A program made the translations under genes and the position numbers. Below, piece by piece: positions 1 through 7,486 of a DNA stretch of 20,593 bases. The stretch comes from a virus. The notes beneath the pieces are model-generated. The model made no database searches. It was not told where the DNA came from and worked only from the letters and a program-made list of their open reading frames with translations. Position 1 is the first letter of the stretch. Each line of letters opens with the position of its first letter. The stretch lies in IMG/VR virus record IMGVR_UViG_3300020233_000063, positions 1 to 20,593 of that record; one strand, given 5' to 3'.

Positions 1-2
1 AT

Positions 3-506
3 TCTAATTGTCCTGTTGTTTTGTACAGCGATCAAGGAATAATCAAAGAGGTACGTACAAAATTAGTTATTGTTGCAGCGGGGGTATGGAGTCCAAGTAT
101 TCTTGATTTACCTGTAATCATTAAACAAAAAAAGGGAGTAAGTTTTCGTTTTCGGGGAAAAATAAAATCAGCATTCATTAAACATTGGGCACCTTACAAA
201 CAGATTGTAGCTCACCAACAAGGTAGAGATATTTGGATCGGAGACGGTACAGCTATCTTAGAGGCAAATTGGACGAGAGCAAAAACCAGAGAATGTGAAG
301 ACAGATGTAAAACAGCTTTAGGATTCAAAAATCCACCAAAGAAAACTAAGGTCGGCTTACGCCCATATTGTCCAACTGGTGACGATCCTTGTTTGTGTGT
401 TGAACTGCATAAGAATATCTGGGTAGCTACCGGTTCTGGAAAACTTGGAACGATTGCTGCCGGATGGTCAGCAAATAAAATAAGGATCGAAACAGAACAT
501 GTCTAG
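3..506 (+). CDS. FAD-dependent oxidoreductase/lyase, 3' part only (thymidine hypermodification type)
   Basis: The reading frame is already open at the first bases of the window, so this is the C-terminal part (about 167 residues) of a longer gene whose start lies to the left. The TTG at 21 is therefore not the start. The fragment has the look of a DAO-type flavoprotein C-terminus: VIVAAGVWS is the strand and turn that contacts FAD, followed by a KGVSFRF strand, APYKQIV, a GDGTA loop, VGLRPY, and a terminal WVATGSGKLGTIAAGW segment, which in this fold closes over the flavin. I associate this phage subtype, placed directly before a clade 3 thymine pyrophosphorylase, with the flavin-dependent lyases that trim an amino acid attached to 5-hydroxymethyl-dU in phage DNA. 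The family call is firm; the substrate is inferred from the neighbour. The stop overlaps the next gene by 8 bases, so the two are probably cotranslated. The nucleotide-binding N-terminus cannot be seen. Confidence 0.8.
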   Translation, partial: SNCPVVLYSDQGIIKEVRTKLVIVAAGVWSPSILDLPVIIKQKKGVSFRFRGKIKSAFIKHWAPYKQIVAHQQGRDIWIGDGTAILEANWTRAKTRECEDRCKTALGFKNPPKKTKVGLRPYCPTGDDPCLCVELHKNIWVATGSGKLGTIAAGWSANKIRIETEHV

Positions 507-1296
507 TTGTGGTGAATTTGGAAAAGATTTATTAGATTCAAACGATTTAGATCCAATCTATGTAATGCTGTTTGAATCAAATTTGAAAGGGTTCAAGTTG
601 TACCGTTGGTTGCTTGCTTATTGGTGTTTCTACGACTCTGGTACGGCTTGTTGGATAGTAGACTCTCCAAAGTATTGGGAGACCATGAAAAGGGCTGCAC
701 AAACAACGTGGGTGCCCCGTGGGGTCGAACGTAGACACTTTCGGGGTGACCTAGCTACTAACTCAATCGACTACTTGACCTCGGTAGGACTAGATAGATT
801 GGTTTCTCCTTTCATTGAAAATGATAGGTTAACTTATCAACAGGTTATGAATACTGTAGTAGGTTGGGTTGGGTTTGGACCTTGGATCGGATTCAAGATC
901 GCAGATATGCTAGAGTGTTTACAAATAGTCAATATCGAATTTTCAGTTGAGAACGTATTCTTATTTAGTTCACCTTTAGAAGGGGCTAGACGACTAGCTG
1001 AAGAATTAGACGTTCCTGTGTATAACAATGTAGAGTTGAGTGAGTGGGCAGTTGAAACAATCTCAGAAGAATTGAATCGTTACTATGCTCCCCCTGGATA
1101 CAAAAGAATGGTGGGGGTCCAAGAAGTGGAAACAGTTTTATGTAAATGGAAATCACATTTGAACGAGAGATATCAAATTGGTGATGACACAAACAAACTG
1201 TACAAAAGTCTCAAAAGATTCAAAACGTCTAAGACTGCTCAACATTTGTTGTCTGCTTGTCGAAAAGGGAAGTTGCTAGATCTTTCCCAGACTTAG
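499..1296 (+). CDS. Alpha-glutamyl/putrescinyl thymine pyrophosphorylase clade 3 (amino acid:DNA transferase)
   Basis: This 265-residue protein belongs to the family of phage enzymes related to helix-hairpin-helix DNA glycosylases that act on phosphorylated 5-hydroxymethyl-dU in DNA and replace the (pyro)phosphate with an amino acid or polyamine. Visible signatures are PRGVERRHFRG (residues 73-83), FGPWIGFKIADMLE (126-139, the glycosylase-like hairpin region) and VQEVETVLCKWKSH (207-220), which I recognise from phage members of clade 3. The length fits a complete enzyme. The ATG start overlaps the flavoprotein stop, with an AAGGA about 12 bases upstream. Biochemistry on Pseudomonas phage M6 and Salmonella phage ViI relatives assigns such proteins as amino acid:DNA transferases; that this one uses glycine is a guess from the flavin lyase next door. 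Its 3' end overlaps the convergent gene on the other strand by 68 bases. The 5-hmdU DNA kinase that would make its substrate is not in the window. Confidence 0.85.
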   Translation: MSSCGEFGKDLLDSNDLDPIYVMLFESNLKGFKLYRWLLAYWCFYDSGTACWIVDSPKYWETMKRAAQTTWVPRGVERRHFRGDLATNSIDYLTSVGLDRLVSPFIENDRLTYQQVMNTVVGWVGFGPWIGFKIADMLECLQIVNIEFSVENVFLFSSPLEGARRLAEELDVPVYNNVELSEWAVETISEELNRYYAPPGYKRMVGVQEVETVLCKWKSHLNERYQIGDDTNKLYKSLKRFKTSKTAQHLLSACRKGKLLDLSQT

Positions 1297-1546
1297 ACAA
1301 ACTGTAATGGACAACATAACGATTTTTAATTTCTAATCTTTCAGCAACTATTAGATCAAGATCAATCAATGATTCAAATCCAATCTTTTTGGCAACCGAC
1401 AATCTTTTCTCTTTATCCTGACCCCCAAGATATTCTGTCAACATTGCATAATCAACTTTTGCGTTGGTCGATATCTGTTTTCTTGTTACCTGATAATGGC
1501 GAACCATAAACTGTAGGATTCGATGTTGCGGTTTTCTCAATTTCAT
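1229..1546 (-). CDS. Small winged-helix DNA-binding protein, antisense and convergent
   Basis: This is the only convincing minus-strand gene here, at 105 residues. The sequence looks like a real winged-helix protein rather than a shadow. Helix 1 is around HRILQFMVRH (8-17), the helix-turn-helix is TRKQISTNAKVDYAMLTEYL (21-40), a second segment SLIDLDLIVAERLEI (59-73) leads into the wing, and YSLSKSGKDLA (81-91) is the familiar wing plus last helix of MarR/ArsR-like small regulators. A GGA-rich stretch precedes the ATG on the minus strand. Its end runs 68 bases into the end of the transferase gene, so the two transcripts converge and could interfere with each other. It is divergent from the nucleotidase gene, with a 97-base shared upstream region that could hold the operator. 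The target is unknown; control of the modification genes is a plausible inference only. Confidence 0.6.
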   Translation of the reverse strand: MKLRKPQHRILQFMVRHYQVTRKQISTNAKVDYAMLTEYLGGQDKEKRLSVAKKIGFESLIDLDLIVAERLEIKNRYVVHYSLSKSGKDLATSLFDKQTTNVEQS

Positions 1547-1562
1547 TTGTTTTTCCAGTGGG

Positions 1563-1568
1563 TATAAT
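1563..1568 (+). promoter_or_regulatory. Possible -10 box upstream of the nucleotidase/thymidylate-synthase operon
   Basis: A perfect TATAAT lies in the divergent intergenic region between the minus-strand winged-helix gene and the nucleotidase gene. I see no good -35 hexamer at 16-18 bases, so this may be an activator-dependent or phage-specific promoter, or chance in AT-rich DNA. If used, it would leave a leader of roughly 70 bases before the ATG at 1644. Confidence 0.25.
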
Positions 1569-1643
1569 TTGAGAGGTGAGGTATTCTAACAAATACAACT
1601 TCCAACCGATACCCTAAAATTGTTCGTAAAAGGAGAGAGTGTA

Positions 1644-2231
1644 ATGATTATCTATGTGGATATGGACGAGGTGATTTGTGATTTTACCGGGGGGGTTTGT
1701 GATCTTTATGGTATCAACCGAAAAACTTTGGAAACATTTAGATCCCTAGGAACCTGGAGTATTGTTGAGGCTTTAGATAGTTTGTTTGGGAGAACAGATG
1801 ATAGATATACGAGAGAAGAAATGATATCTGTTATCAATGATCTAGGAAATGGATTTTGGCGTAATCTGAATCCTCTTCCTGATTGTGATAAGATCCTTTC
1901 TTTAATAACTGAGTTAGGGCATGACTGGTTTATTCTGACTAAACCTTTTCCTACTGTTGATTGTTTCCAAGGAAAAATAGAGTGGTACAAAAGAAACATT
2001 GATTCAGACTTTACTAGACGATTGATAATCACGGAACATAAATACTTGTTTTCAAAGCCAGGTACGGTGTTGATCGATGATTCAATCTCTAACACTTCTG
2101 CGTTTTTAGGAACCCAATCACCAGGTAAAAGTATTTTACTCCCTCACCAAGGAAATCACAGATATGAATTAGCATCAAAATCTTTTGAAATACTGAAACA
2201 AGAATTAACTGAAATCGTCAAGGAAAATTAA
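1644..2231 (+). CDS. HAD-superfamily 5'(3')-deoxyribonucleotidase
   Basis: This 195-residue enzyme probably removes phosphate from a deoxynucleoside monophosphate. The four HAD motifs are present: DMDEV at 6-10 (Asp nucleophile and acid/base Asp), the Thr of ILTKP near residue 99, a Lys in the HKYLFSK segment (132-138), and LIDDS (143-147, metal-binding acids). The pattern and length match the 5'-nucleotidase, deoxy (pyrimidine), cytosolic type C family. I chose the ATG at 1644 because AAGGAGAG stands just upstream; an in-frame TTG at 1620 precedes that ribosome site. It is followed after one base by the thymidylate-synthase-like gene. In phages that replace thymine, a dTMP-directed nucleotidase lowers the host pool, and that is the role I infer here; the substrate cannot be read from the sequence. 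Confidence 0.8.
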   Translation: MIIYVDMDEVICDFTGGVCDLYGINRKTLETFRSLGTWSIVEALDSLFGRTDDRYTREEMISVINDLGNGFWRNLNPLPDCDKILSLITELGHDWFILTKPFPTVDCFQGKIEWYKRNIDSDFTRRLIITEHKYLFSKPGTVLIDDSISNTSAFLGTQSPGKSILLPHQGNHRYELASKSFEILKQELTEIVKEN

Positions 2232-2232
2232 G

Positions 2233-3357
2233 ATGCACTTAACCTACAGAAATGTCAATCAAGCTTTCAACGGTCTAATCCAAAGGATTGCTGACGGGGA
2301 TATTCCAACAACAAAAAGTGATTCTAGGAATGGTTCTGTTATACGTGTTAATGGTCCAGTGATCGTTACGTTTGAAAAACCTAGAGAGAGAGTACTGTTT
2401 AATCCTATTCGAGACTGTAATCCTTTCTTTCACCTCTTTGAGTCTCTTTGGATGTTGGCAGGTAGTAACGATGTAAGAGCATTAAGCTACTACAATAGTA
2501 ATATCCAGAATTACAGTGACGATGGAAAAACTTTTCACGGGGCTTATGGCCATCGTTGGAGGACTGGTTTAGGGTTTGACCAGATCTCAGGAATTGTAGA
2601 TGTTTTACGTGAAAATAAAAATGATCGAAGAGCAGTATTACAAATGTGGGATAGTTCAAACCGTCATTCGATTGAAGAATTTGGTAAGTTAACAGATGAA
2701 CAACAAGAAGAAAGAAACGAATACGGGTTTAATGATCTGGAAACCGGATACCGAGGAGGAAAAGACATACCTTGTAACCTAAGTGCAGTGTTTGAAATCC
2801 TAGACAACAAATTGAACATGACTGTATTCAATAGGAGCAATGACCTAATCTGGGGGATGCTGGGAGCCAATGTATTCCATTTTTCTTTTCTCCAGGAATT
2901 TATAGCTGATATGTTGAAAGTTGATTTAGGTGTTTATCACCAGATAACTAACAATCTACATATCTACACAGAAAAAGATAAAGGGTTAGAATACTTAACA
3001 CCGACTAAAATATATTCAGATCCAAGTAGAGATCTTTATATTTCTGATAAAACAGGAATTTATTTACGCCCAATCTGTGTAAATTCAAGCTATCTAAGTT
3101 TTCTTGATGAATGTACAAGGTTTGTAAATACAGATCATTGGAGAATGCACCAAAATTGGGATTCAAAATTTTTACGTGAGGTAGCTGCTCCAATGTGTTT
3201 AGCTTATCTCGCTTACAAAAGAAAAGTATTCCCAACAGCTTTTGAGCACTTGTATAAATTACCTGATTGGTGTGATCTGAAATATGTAGGGGTAACCTGG
3301 ATGGAAAAAAGAAGATTATCCCACGAACGTAAACAAACAGGATATACTGATGAATGA
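2233..3357 (+). CDS. Thymidylate-synthase-fold enzyme, probably dUMP hydroxymethylase
   Basis: This 374-residue protein has the thymidylate synthase layout. FHGAYGHRWR (101-110) forms the folate/dUMP pocket, NDRRAVLQMWD (130-140) supplies the paired phosphate-binding arginines, DIPCN (178-182) holds the catalytic Cys181, RSNDLIWGMLGAN (201-213) supplies the phosphate Arg and, at its end, the pyrimidine-reading Asn213, and NNLHIY (240-245) holds the sugar-binding His and Tyr. The residue after the nucleophile is Asn, where classical thymidylate synthases have His. RSND-x-x-WG with one extra residue before the Asn is the phage form I associate with hydroxymethylating relatives. Retained Asn213 argues for a uracil rather than a cytosine substrate. 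It is longer than the roughly 264 residues of E. coli ThyA because of an insert (about 150-175) and a C-terminal extension. It sits in the same run as the thymine-modifying transferase, which supports dUMP hydroxymethylation. Plain thymidylate synthase remains possible. Confidence 0.85.
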   Translation: MHLTYRNVNQAFNGLIQRIADGDIPTTKSDSRNGSVIRVNGPVIVTFEKPRERVLFNPIRDCNPFFHLFESLWMLAGSNDVRALSYYNSNIQNYSDDGKTFHGAYGHRWRTGLGFDQISGIVDVLRENKNDRRAVLQMWDSSNRHSIEEFGKLTDEQQEERNEYGFNDLETGYRGGKDIPCNLSAVFEILDNKLNMTVFNRSNDLIWGMLGANVFHFSFLQEFIADMLKVDLGVYHQITNNLHIYTEKDKGLEYLTPTKIYSDPSRDLYISDKTGIYLRPICVNSSYLSFLDECTRFVNTDHWRMHQNWDSKFLREVAAPMCLAYLAYKRKVFPTAFEHLYKLPDWCDLKYVGVTWMEKRRLSHERKQTGYTDE

Positions 3358-3913
3358 ATCTTTTCCGCCAGTAACCACTAAATTGGATTTTGTTCGTAGG
3401 TACAATCTAGGTGAATTTGGGAATGCTGGACCTACTTGGGAATCTGTTTCTGTATTTTTAGATGATTTCAAATTTGAATTCCCACCTTCAAAATCTTTAT
3501 TTCATCTGAGAAACAAAATAATTGGTGGGGATACTCATTACAATCAAACATTTGAATCGATCAGGCTTAGATATTCAGAAGAATCACTAGAGACTTTTTA
3601 TGTTTCAGAAATGGCTCCGACAAAAGATACACTCATTCAAGGTGAGGTTGCTTTGTCTTCTAAAGGATTGTTGGTTACGTATAGTTCGATTGCTCTACCT
3701 ATGCGGGATGCTTTAGCAAAACAGTCTAACTATGTTCATGGTATCTTTGCAAGGTGTTTGTTAGATACCTACCTGTGTCCGAATTCACAAGATTGGTTAC
3801 GTGAATTGTTAGATCGTTATCCAGATCATGTAATTGAATTTTCAACCTATTCGAGTTACTGGGGAACTTTACCAAATTTCAATACAGTATTCTGGGAGGT
3901 TAGAATGTACTAG
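3350..3913 (+). CDS. Conserved phage protein of unknown function linked to the thymidylate-synthase-like gene
   Basis: This protein has 187 residues and overlaps the preceding stop by 8 bases, so it is translationally coupled to the thymidylate-synthase-fold enzyme. It has no signal peptide or membrane segment. The sequence looks ordered and conserved rather than random: FVRRYNLGEFGNAGPTW (14-30), LFHLRNKIIGGDTHYN (51-66), PMRDALAK (117-124), LLDRYPDHVIEF (152-163) and a C-terminal FNTVFWEVR. The aromatic-rich C-terminus and the scattered Arg, His and Asp residues would suit an enzyme, but I recognise no catalytic motif. Because it sits inside the nucleotide-modification run, a role in making or handling the modified nucleotide is possible. 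The missing hydroxymethyl-nucleotide kinase is not recognisable in it, since there is no P-loop. Confidence 0.65.
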   Translation: MNESFPPVTTKLDFVRRYNLGEFGNAGPTWESVSVFLDDFKFEFPPSKSLFHLRNKIIGGDTHYNQTFESIRLRYSEESLETFYVSEMAPTKDTLIQGEVALSSKGLLVTYSSIALPMRDALAKQSNYVHGIFARCLLDTYLCPNSQDWLRELLDRYPDHVIEFSTYSSYWGTLPNFNTVFWEVRMY

Positions 3914-3920
3914 ATACAGA

Positions 3921-3956
3921 TACCATTTTTACACGTTACCATTTTCAATGTTACCA
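3921..3956 (+). repeat. Three phased TACCA boxes ahead of the small gene at 3968
   Basis: TACCATTTT occurs at 3921-3929 and 3937-3945, and a third TACCA starts at 3952. The spacings are 16 and 15 bases, so the boxes fall on one face of about one and a half helix turns. A GATACCATTT also occurs in the short gap at 6953-6962. This is a candidate operator or activator array; no protein is assigned. Confidence 0.35.
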
Positions 3957-3967
3957 AAGAGGTAGTT

Positions 3968-4156
3968 ATGATTTATGAATTAGTTGAAGCTGATACACCA
4001 GAAGAAGCAATAGAAAATAGTTCGTATTCAATCGGACAAAATGTAGTGATTTCCAGAATCATGGTTAGTAGTGCAGGACCAAAATTGTACTCGATCATTC
4101 CAGTTATCGCTTTACTACCTAACCCTGATCTATGTCCTGTACAAAGAAAGAATTAA
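3968..4156 (+). CDS. Small hypothetical protein (62 aa)
   Basis: The gene has a good ribosome site (AAAGAGGT) before its ATG and is followed after one base by the MazG-like gene, so it reads as a member of the same operon. The N-terminus, YELVEADTPEEAIENSSYSIGQNVVISRIM, has the strand-helix-strand rhythm of small phage proteins in which an amphipathic AxxxAI helix follows a short strand. The C-terminus is hydrophobic with a proline turn and a basic end. I do not recognise a family and see no metal or catalytic motif. The three phased boxes just upstream are the only hint of regulation. Confidence 0.5.
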   Translation: MIYELVEADTPEEAIENSSYSIGQNVVISRIMVSSAGPKLYSIIPVIALLPNPDLCPVQRKN

Positions 4157-4157
4157 G

Positions 4158-4715
4158 ATGAATCATTTAGAATACCAATTTTTGGTTCAACGTACTGAAT
4201 GTAACCAAGTAGATTCATTATCGAGAATAACAGATGTTGATTTTCCATTCAGAGGGGTAAGGTTGTTACATGCTTGTATTGGGATGCAGGGTGATTTATT
4301 TGAATTACAAAGTGCTACTTCTGTTACAAATAAAAAAGAGGAATTAGGTGATATGTTTTGGTATGTTGCTGAAGCAATGAATGCAATGAATTTTCGAGGG
4401 TCGATACTTAGGACGTATCAACCAGGAGACCCGAGCTTTAGATTGATTAAAGAGATTTCTTTATTCTCTTCTCTCATTGAAAAAAGATATTATTATGGGC
4501 ACGATAAAGAATTTACTGATAAGGAAATTGTAGGTTCTTTAATCAGAATCTACCATAGTCTCGGTGATCTTTGTAATCTAAATGGTTTTTCTGTCAGTGA
4601 TGTATTAACGTGCAACATTGATAAGTTGAAAATTAGATACCCTCACAAATTCACACAAGAAGACGAATCAAATAGAGATCGACAATCTGAAGCTGATGCA
4701 ATGAATGAAGATTGA
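4158..4715 (+). CDS. MazG-like nucleotide pyrophosphohydrolase
   Basis: This 185-residue protein has the all-alpha NTP pyrophosphohydrolase signature. GDLFEL (45-50) and KKEELGDMFWYVAEAM (59-74) give the E...EExxD metal cluster. Much further on, CNIDKLKIRYPHKF followed by an ESNRDRQ tail is the N-xx-KL-xx-RYP end typical of phage MazG-family members. A roughly 70-residue segment between these parts (about 77-150) is longer than in minimal MazG proteins. Known members hydrolyse (d)NTPs to monophosphates and pyrophosphate. In this setting the likely role is to remove dTTP or dUTP so that the modified base is incorporated; that is inference. I chose the ATG at 4158, one base after the previous stop. 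A longer in-frame start at 4071 lies inside the preceding gene and is less likely. Confidence 0.75.
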   Translation: MNHLEYQFLVQRTECNQVDSLSRITDVDFPFRGVRLLHACIGMQGDLFELQSATSVTNKKEELGDMFWYVAEAMNAMNFRGSILRTYQPGDPSFRLIKEISLFSSLIEKRYYYGHDKEFTDKEIVGSLIRIYHSLGDLCNLNGFSVSDVLTCNIDKLKIRYPHKFTQEDESNRDRQSEADAMNED

Positions 4716-4779
4716 TATTACCAACGTTGAAGTGTGTAACCTTACAAAGCAACATTCTTGAAAGACTGTTAGATTATTG

Positions 4780-6954
4780 ATGAGAGTTAAGACAACTGTA
4801 AACGAGCCTGAATTTTTAAGGCCTTACTTGATTCACGGTATAGATTTAACCTACAGTGAAAGATCAAAAGATGCAACAGGAGAATGTCCATTTTGTAATC
4901 GAGAAAGAAAATTCTCTATTCAAATATCAACTGGAAAGTACCGTTGTTTTGTTTGTACCGAAACAGGAAATGCTTCTCAATTTGTAAAACTCCTTTACAG
5001 TGAGAGTTTACAAGAAACAACTGATCGTGATTATAAATCTCTTGCACGTCAAAGAGGTTACAGATCTCATTTGACGTTAAAAAAATGGGCACCTGCTAAA
5101 TCAATGATCACTGGAAATTGGTTAATCCCTGGATACAATGTTCAAGGTGAATTGAAAACTCTATATTTGTGGGGGGATAAATTATTCCCTACTCCAGGGA
5201 TCGGACATTATTTGCAAGGTTTGCAAATGATTAACGAAAATGATACCATTTTTATCACTGAAGGATTTTGGGACGGTGTAGCTTTAGATGAAGTAGTTGA
5301 AGGTTCCATAATCTCTCTTCCTGGGTGTAGTGTATTTTTTGACGATTGGTTGACCTTGTTTGCTAATCGTGATATTGCCATCTTGTTCGACAATGATCAT
5401 CCGAAAAGAGTAAAAGGGACTAAGAAAACAAAACCTTCAGCCGGATATGAAAACACAAAAACAATTTCAGCTACTCTCGGTGATTCTCCTAAATCTATCA
5501 GCTATTTGATGTGGGGTCCAGAAGGTTATGACAAGACTCTTCCACACAAGATGGATTTGCGGGATTATTTAGGGGGACTACACTTACCTAGCGGTTCTTC
5601 TCTAAGGACGTCTCACAATCGATCTAAGGCGATTTCACGTATTCTAGGACGGATTACGCCCGTACCCCAAGAATGGACGTTAGACCGGGTTAGGGGGCTT
5701 CGTAGCAATGGTACGGATATCCCAATCGTTCATTGCGATAATTGGAAAGATCTGATAGAAGTTTGGGGGTTTGCTTTAGAATGGACTGACGGACTTGAAC
5801 AAGCGTTGTGTGTTATGCTTGCCTGTTGTGTTAGCACACAAACAGTAGATGATCAATTGTGGATAAAAATCATATCCCCTCCTTCATCAGGAAAGAGTAC
5901 ATTATGTGAAGCTCTGTCTGTCTCTTCAAAATACGTTTTAGCTAGATCAGTGATTACTGGATTCCATAGTGGTTCGGGTAGTAACGATGAAGATAGATCA
6001 TTGATAGCACAAGCTGGTGGTAAAACGTTAATCACTAAAGACGCTGACACACTAATGAAATCCCCTCACTGTTCTCAGATATTTTCTGAAGCAAGAGATA
6101 TTTACGATACGGTATCACGTACTCAATATAGAACAGGCAAAGCCCACAACTATACTGGGAAACGTATGACTTGGATAATTGCAGGAACTAAAACAATTAG
6201 GGAAATTGATAGTTCAGAACTAGGTGAGAGATTTTTAGATTGTGTGATCATGGAAGATATCGACGATACTATTGAACGTAAAATAGGAAAAACAAAAGCA
6301 TCAGGAGTGATTGGAAACATACACAGAAAACCTAAAGACGGGGACATGAATTCAAATTACAGTCCTGAAATGGTCTTAGCTATGGGGACTACTGCTGGGT
6401 ATTTAGAATACTTACGTGATAACTCAGATCAACTATATACAACCTTACAAAAAAACTTACAACGTCGTCCAAGAGAAACAAAAAGACTAGAATCTAAACT
6501 GATTGATTTTGCTACGTTTGTTTCATACCTTAGAGCTAGACCTAGTATGGGACCAAAGGATAAGGGTGGGGGTGATCGAGAGATGAATCCAAGACTAACT
6601 GGGCAAATAACAAAACTGGCTCTGTCTGTTGCTCTTGTATTGAATCAATCAAAATTAACCCAAGAGGTGATGCAACGTACAAGTAAAGTAGCTTCAGATA
6701 CGGCCAAAGGGATTACGTTGGATCTAGTGAGAACTCTGTACCGATCTGATGTTGAGGTGGGATTGTCTGAAAAAGAATTAGCCAAACGATCTAACCATTC
6801 AATAAATGAGGTTGAAATGTTGATATCTTTCTTGGTTGGAATGAAAGCAGTTCAATCAAAAACTATACTACGTGGGAGGATTCAGGTTAAATACTACACT
6901 CTTTCAGATTCTCTACACAACCTCTATCAATCCGTGGAAGAATACGAAACCTGA
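4780..6954 (+). CDS. Replicative primase-helicase (zinc finger, TOPRIM, SF3/RecA-like ATPase)
   Basis: This 724-residue fused replication protein would prime and unwind at the phage fork. The N-terminal zinc finger uses C36-x2-C39 and C56-x2-C59, as in CHC2-type primases. A TOPRIM domain follows, with the catalytic Glu in ITEGFWDG (E161) and the acidic pair in ILFDND (D204, D206). From about residue 300 there is an ATPase: Walker A SPPSSGKST (366-374), a Walker B-like LITKDAD (417-423), and a later arginine-bearing SSELGERF (478-485). That order, with the ERF segment after the sensor, recalls DUF927/D5-like helicases more than the DnaB-type gp4 of T7. A C-terminal winged-helix-like stretch (about 655-700) may bind DNA. 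The ribosome site is weak (AAAGAC about 16 bases upstream). An adjoining TTG at 4777 gives one extra residue; I prefer the ATG. Confidence 0.85.
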   Translation: MRVKTTVNEPEFLRPYLIHGIDLTYSERSKDATGECPFCNRERKFSIQISTGKYRCFVCTETGNASQFVKLLYSESLQETTDRDYKSLARQRGYRSHLTLKKWAPAKSMITGNWLIPGYNVQGELKTLYLWGDKLFPTPGIGHYLQGLQMINENDTIFITEGFWDGVALDEVVEGSIISLPGCSVFFDDWLTLFANRDIAILFDNDHPKRVKGTKKTKPSAGYENTKTISATLGDSPKSISYLMWGPEGYDKTLPHKMDLRDYLGGLHLPSGSSLRTSHNRSKAISRILGRITPVPQEWTLDRVRGLRSNGTDIPIVHCDNWKDLIEVWGFALEWTDGLEQALCVMLACCVSTQTVDDQLWIKIISPPSSGKSTLCEALSVSSKYVLARSVITGFHSGSGSNDEDRSLIAQAGGKTLITKDADTLMKSPHCSQIFSEARDIYDTVSRTQYRTGKAHNYTGKRMTWIIAGTKTIREIDSSELGERFLDCVIMEDIDDTIERKIGKTKASGVIGNIHRKPKDGDMNSNYSPEMVLAMGTTAGYLEYLRDNSDQLYTTLQKNLQRRPRETKRLESKLIDFATFVSYLRARPSMGPKDKGGGDREMNPRLTGQITKLALSVALVLNQSKLTQEVMQRTSKVASDTAKGITLDLVRTLYRSDVEVGLSEKELAKRSNHSINEVEMLISFLVGMKAVQSKTILRGRIQVKYYTLSDSLHNLYQSVEEYET

Positions 6955-6990
6955 TACCATTTAGTTAACTTACAGAAAGGAACGATTACT

Positions 6991-7437
6991 GTGACAAATA
7001 AGAAAAGTACAACTTCTAGCCCTAAGTCAAAAACACGTAAAACACATACGGGGGCAAGTATTCCCAAGATCCCTGAAGCAAGTGAGATAACCTTGTCTGA
7101 TGTTGCTTTAGCCGAGAATCTACGTATGGTAGAATTAGAAAAGGAAAGACTTCGAGCCAAGAGGAAAGTAGATGCTGACAGGCAAAACGATAAAATTGAA
7201 GTAGATCACTATGTGGTGGTTGTATTTCAAACCTATTCTCAGAAGCTAGAATTCACTGAACAACTCGAAGGTATTGCAAATGCTTACGGTGACTATTACG
7301 ATGGAGAAGGATTTGCGGAAAAGGTTGGATTGTCTGTTACCCCTTGTGAGTTACCATCTCACAAACTAGGATTTAGTCAGAAGTTGGCTGATATGGTTGA
7401 TAGGGAGGTGATTAACGATGTAGATGTTCAACTTTAA
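6991..7437 (+). CDS. Hypothetical protein with basic disordered N-terminus (148 aa)
   Basis: The start is a GTG with AAAGGAA upstream and the spacer ATTACT, the same spacer used by two other GTG-started genes here. Residues 1-30 are rich in Ser, Thr and Lys and look disordered. Residues 35-65 (LAENLRMVELEKERLRAKRK) form a charged helix that could be a coiled coil. A compact domain follows, with VDHYVVVVFQTYSQKLEF (71-88), YGDYYDGEGFAEKVG (99-113) and a C-terminal helix. The strand, then helix, then DG-x-x-FA pattern resembles small phage proteins encoded near replication genes, but I cannot name the family. Its place just after the primase-helicase suggests a replication or recombination accessory role; that is inference. 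Confidence 0.6.
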   Translation: MTNKKSTTSSPKSKTRKTHTGASIPKIPEASEITLSDVALAENLRMVELEKERLRAKRKVDADRQNDKIEVDHYVVVVFQTYSQKLEFTEQLEGIANAYGDYYDGEGFAEKVGLSVTPCELPSHKLGFSQKLADMVDREVINDVDVQL

Positions 7438-7486
7438 CTGAAATCAATTTACTGTGTTTGTTTCTCGATTAACATGAGGTGTTATT

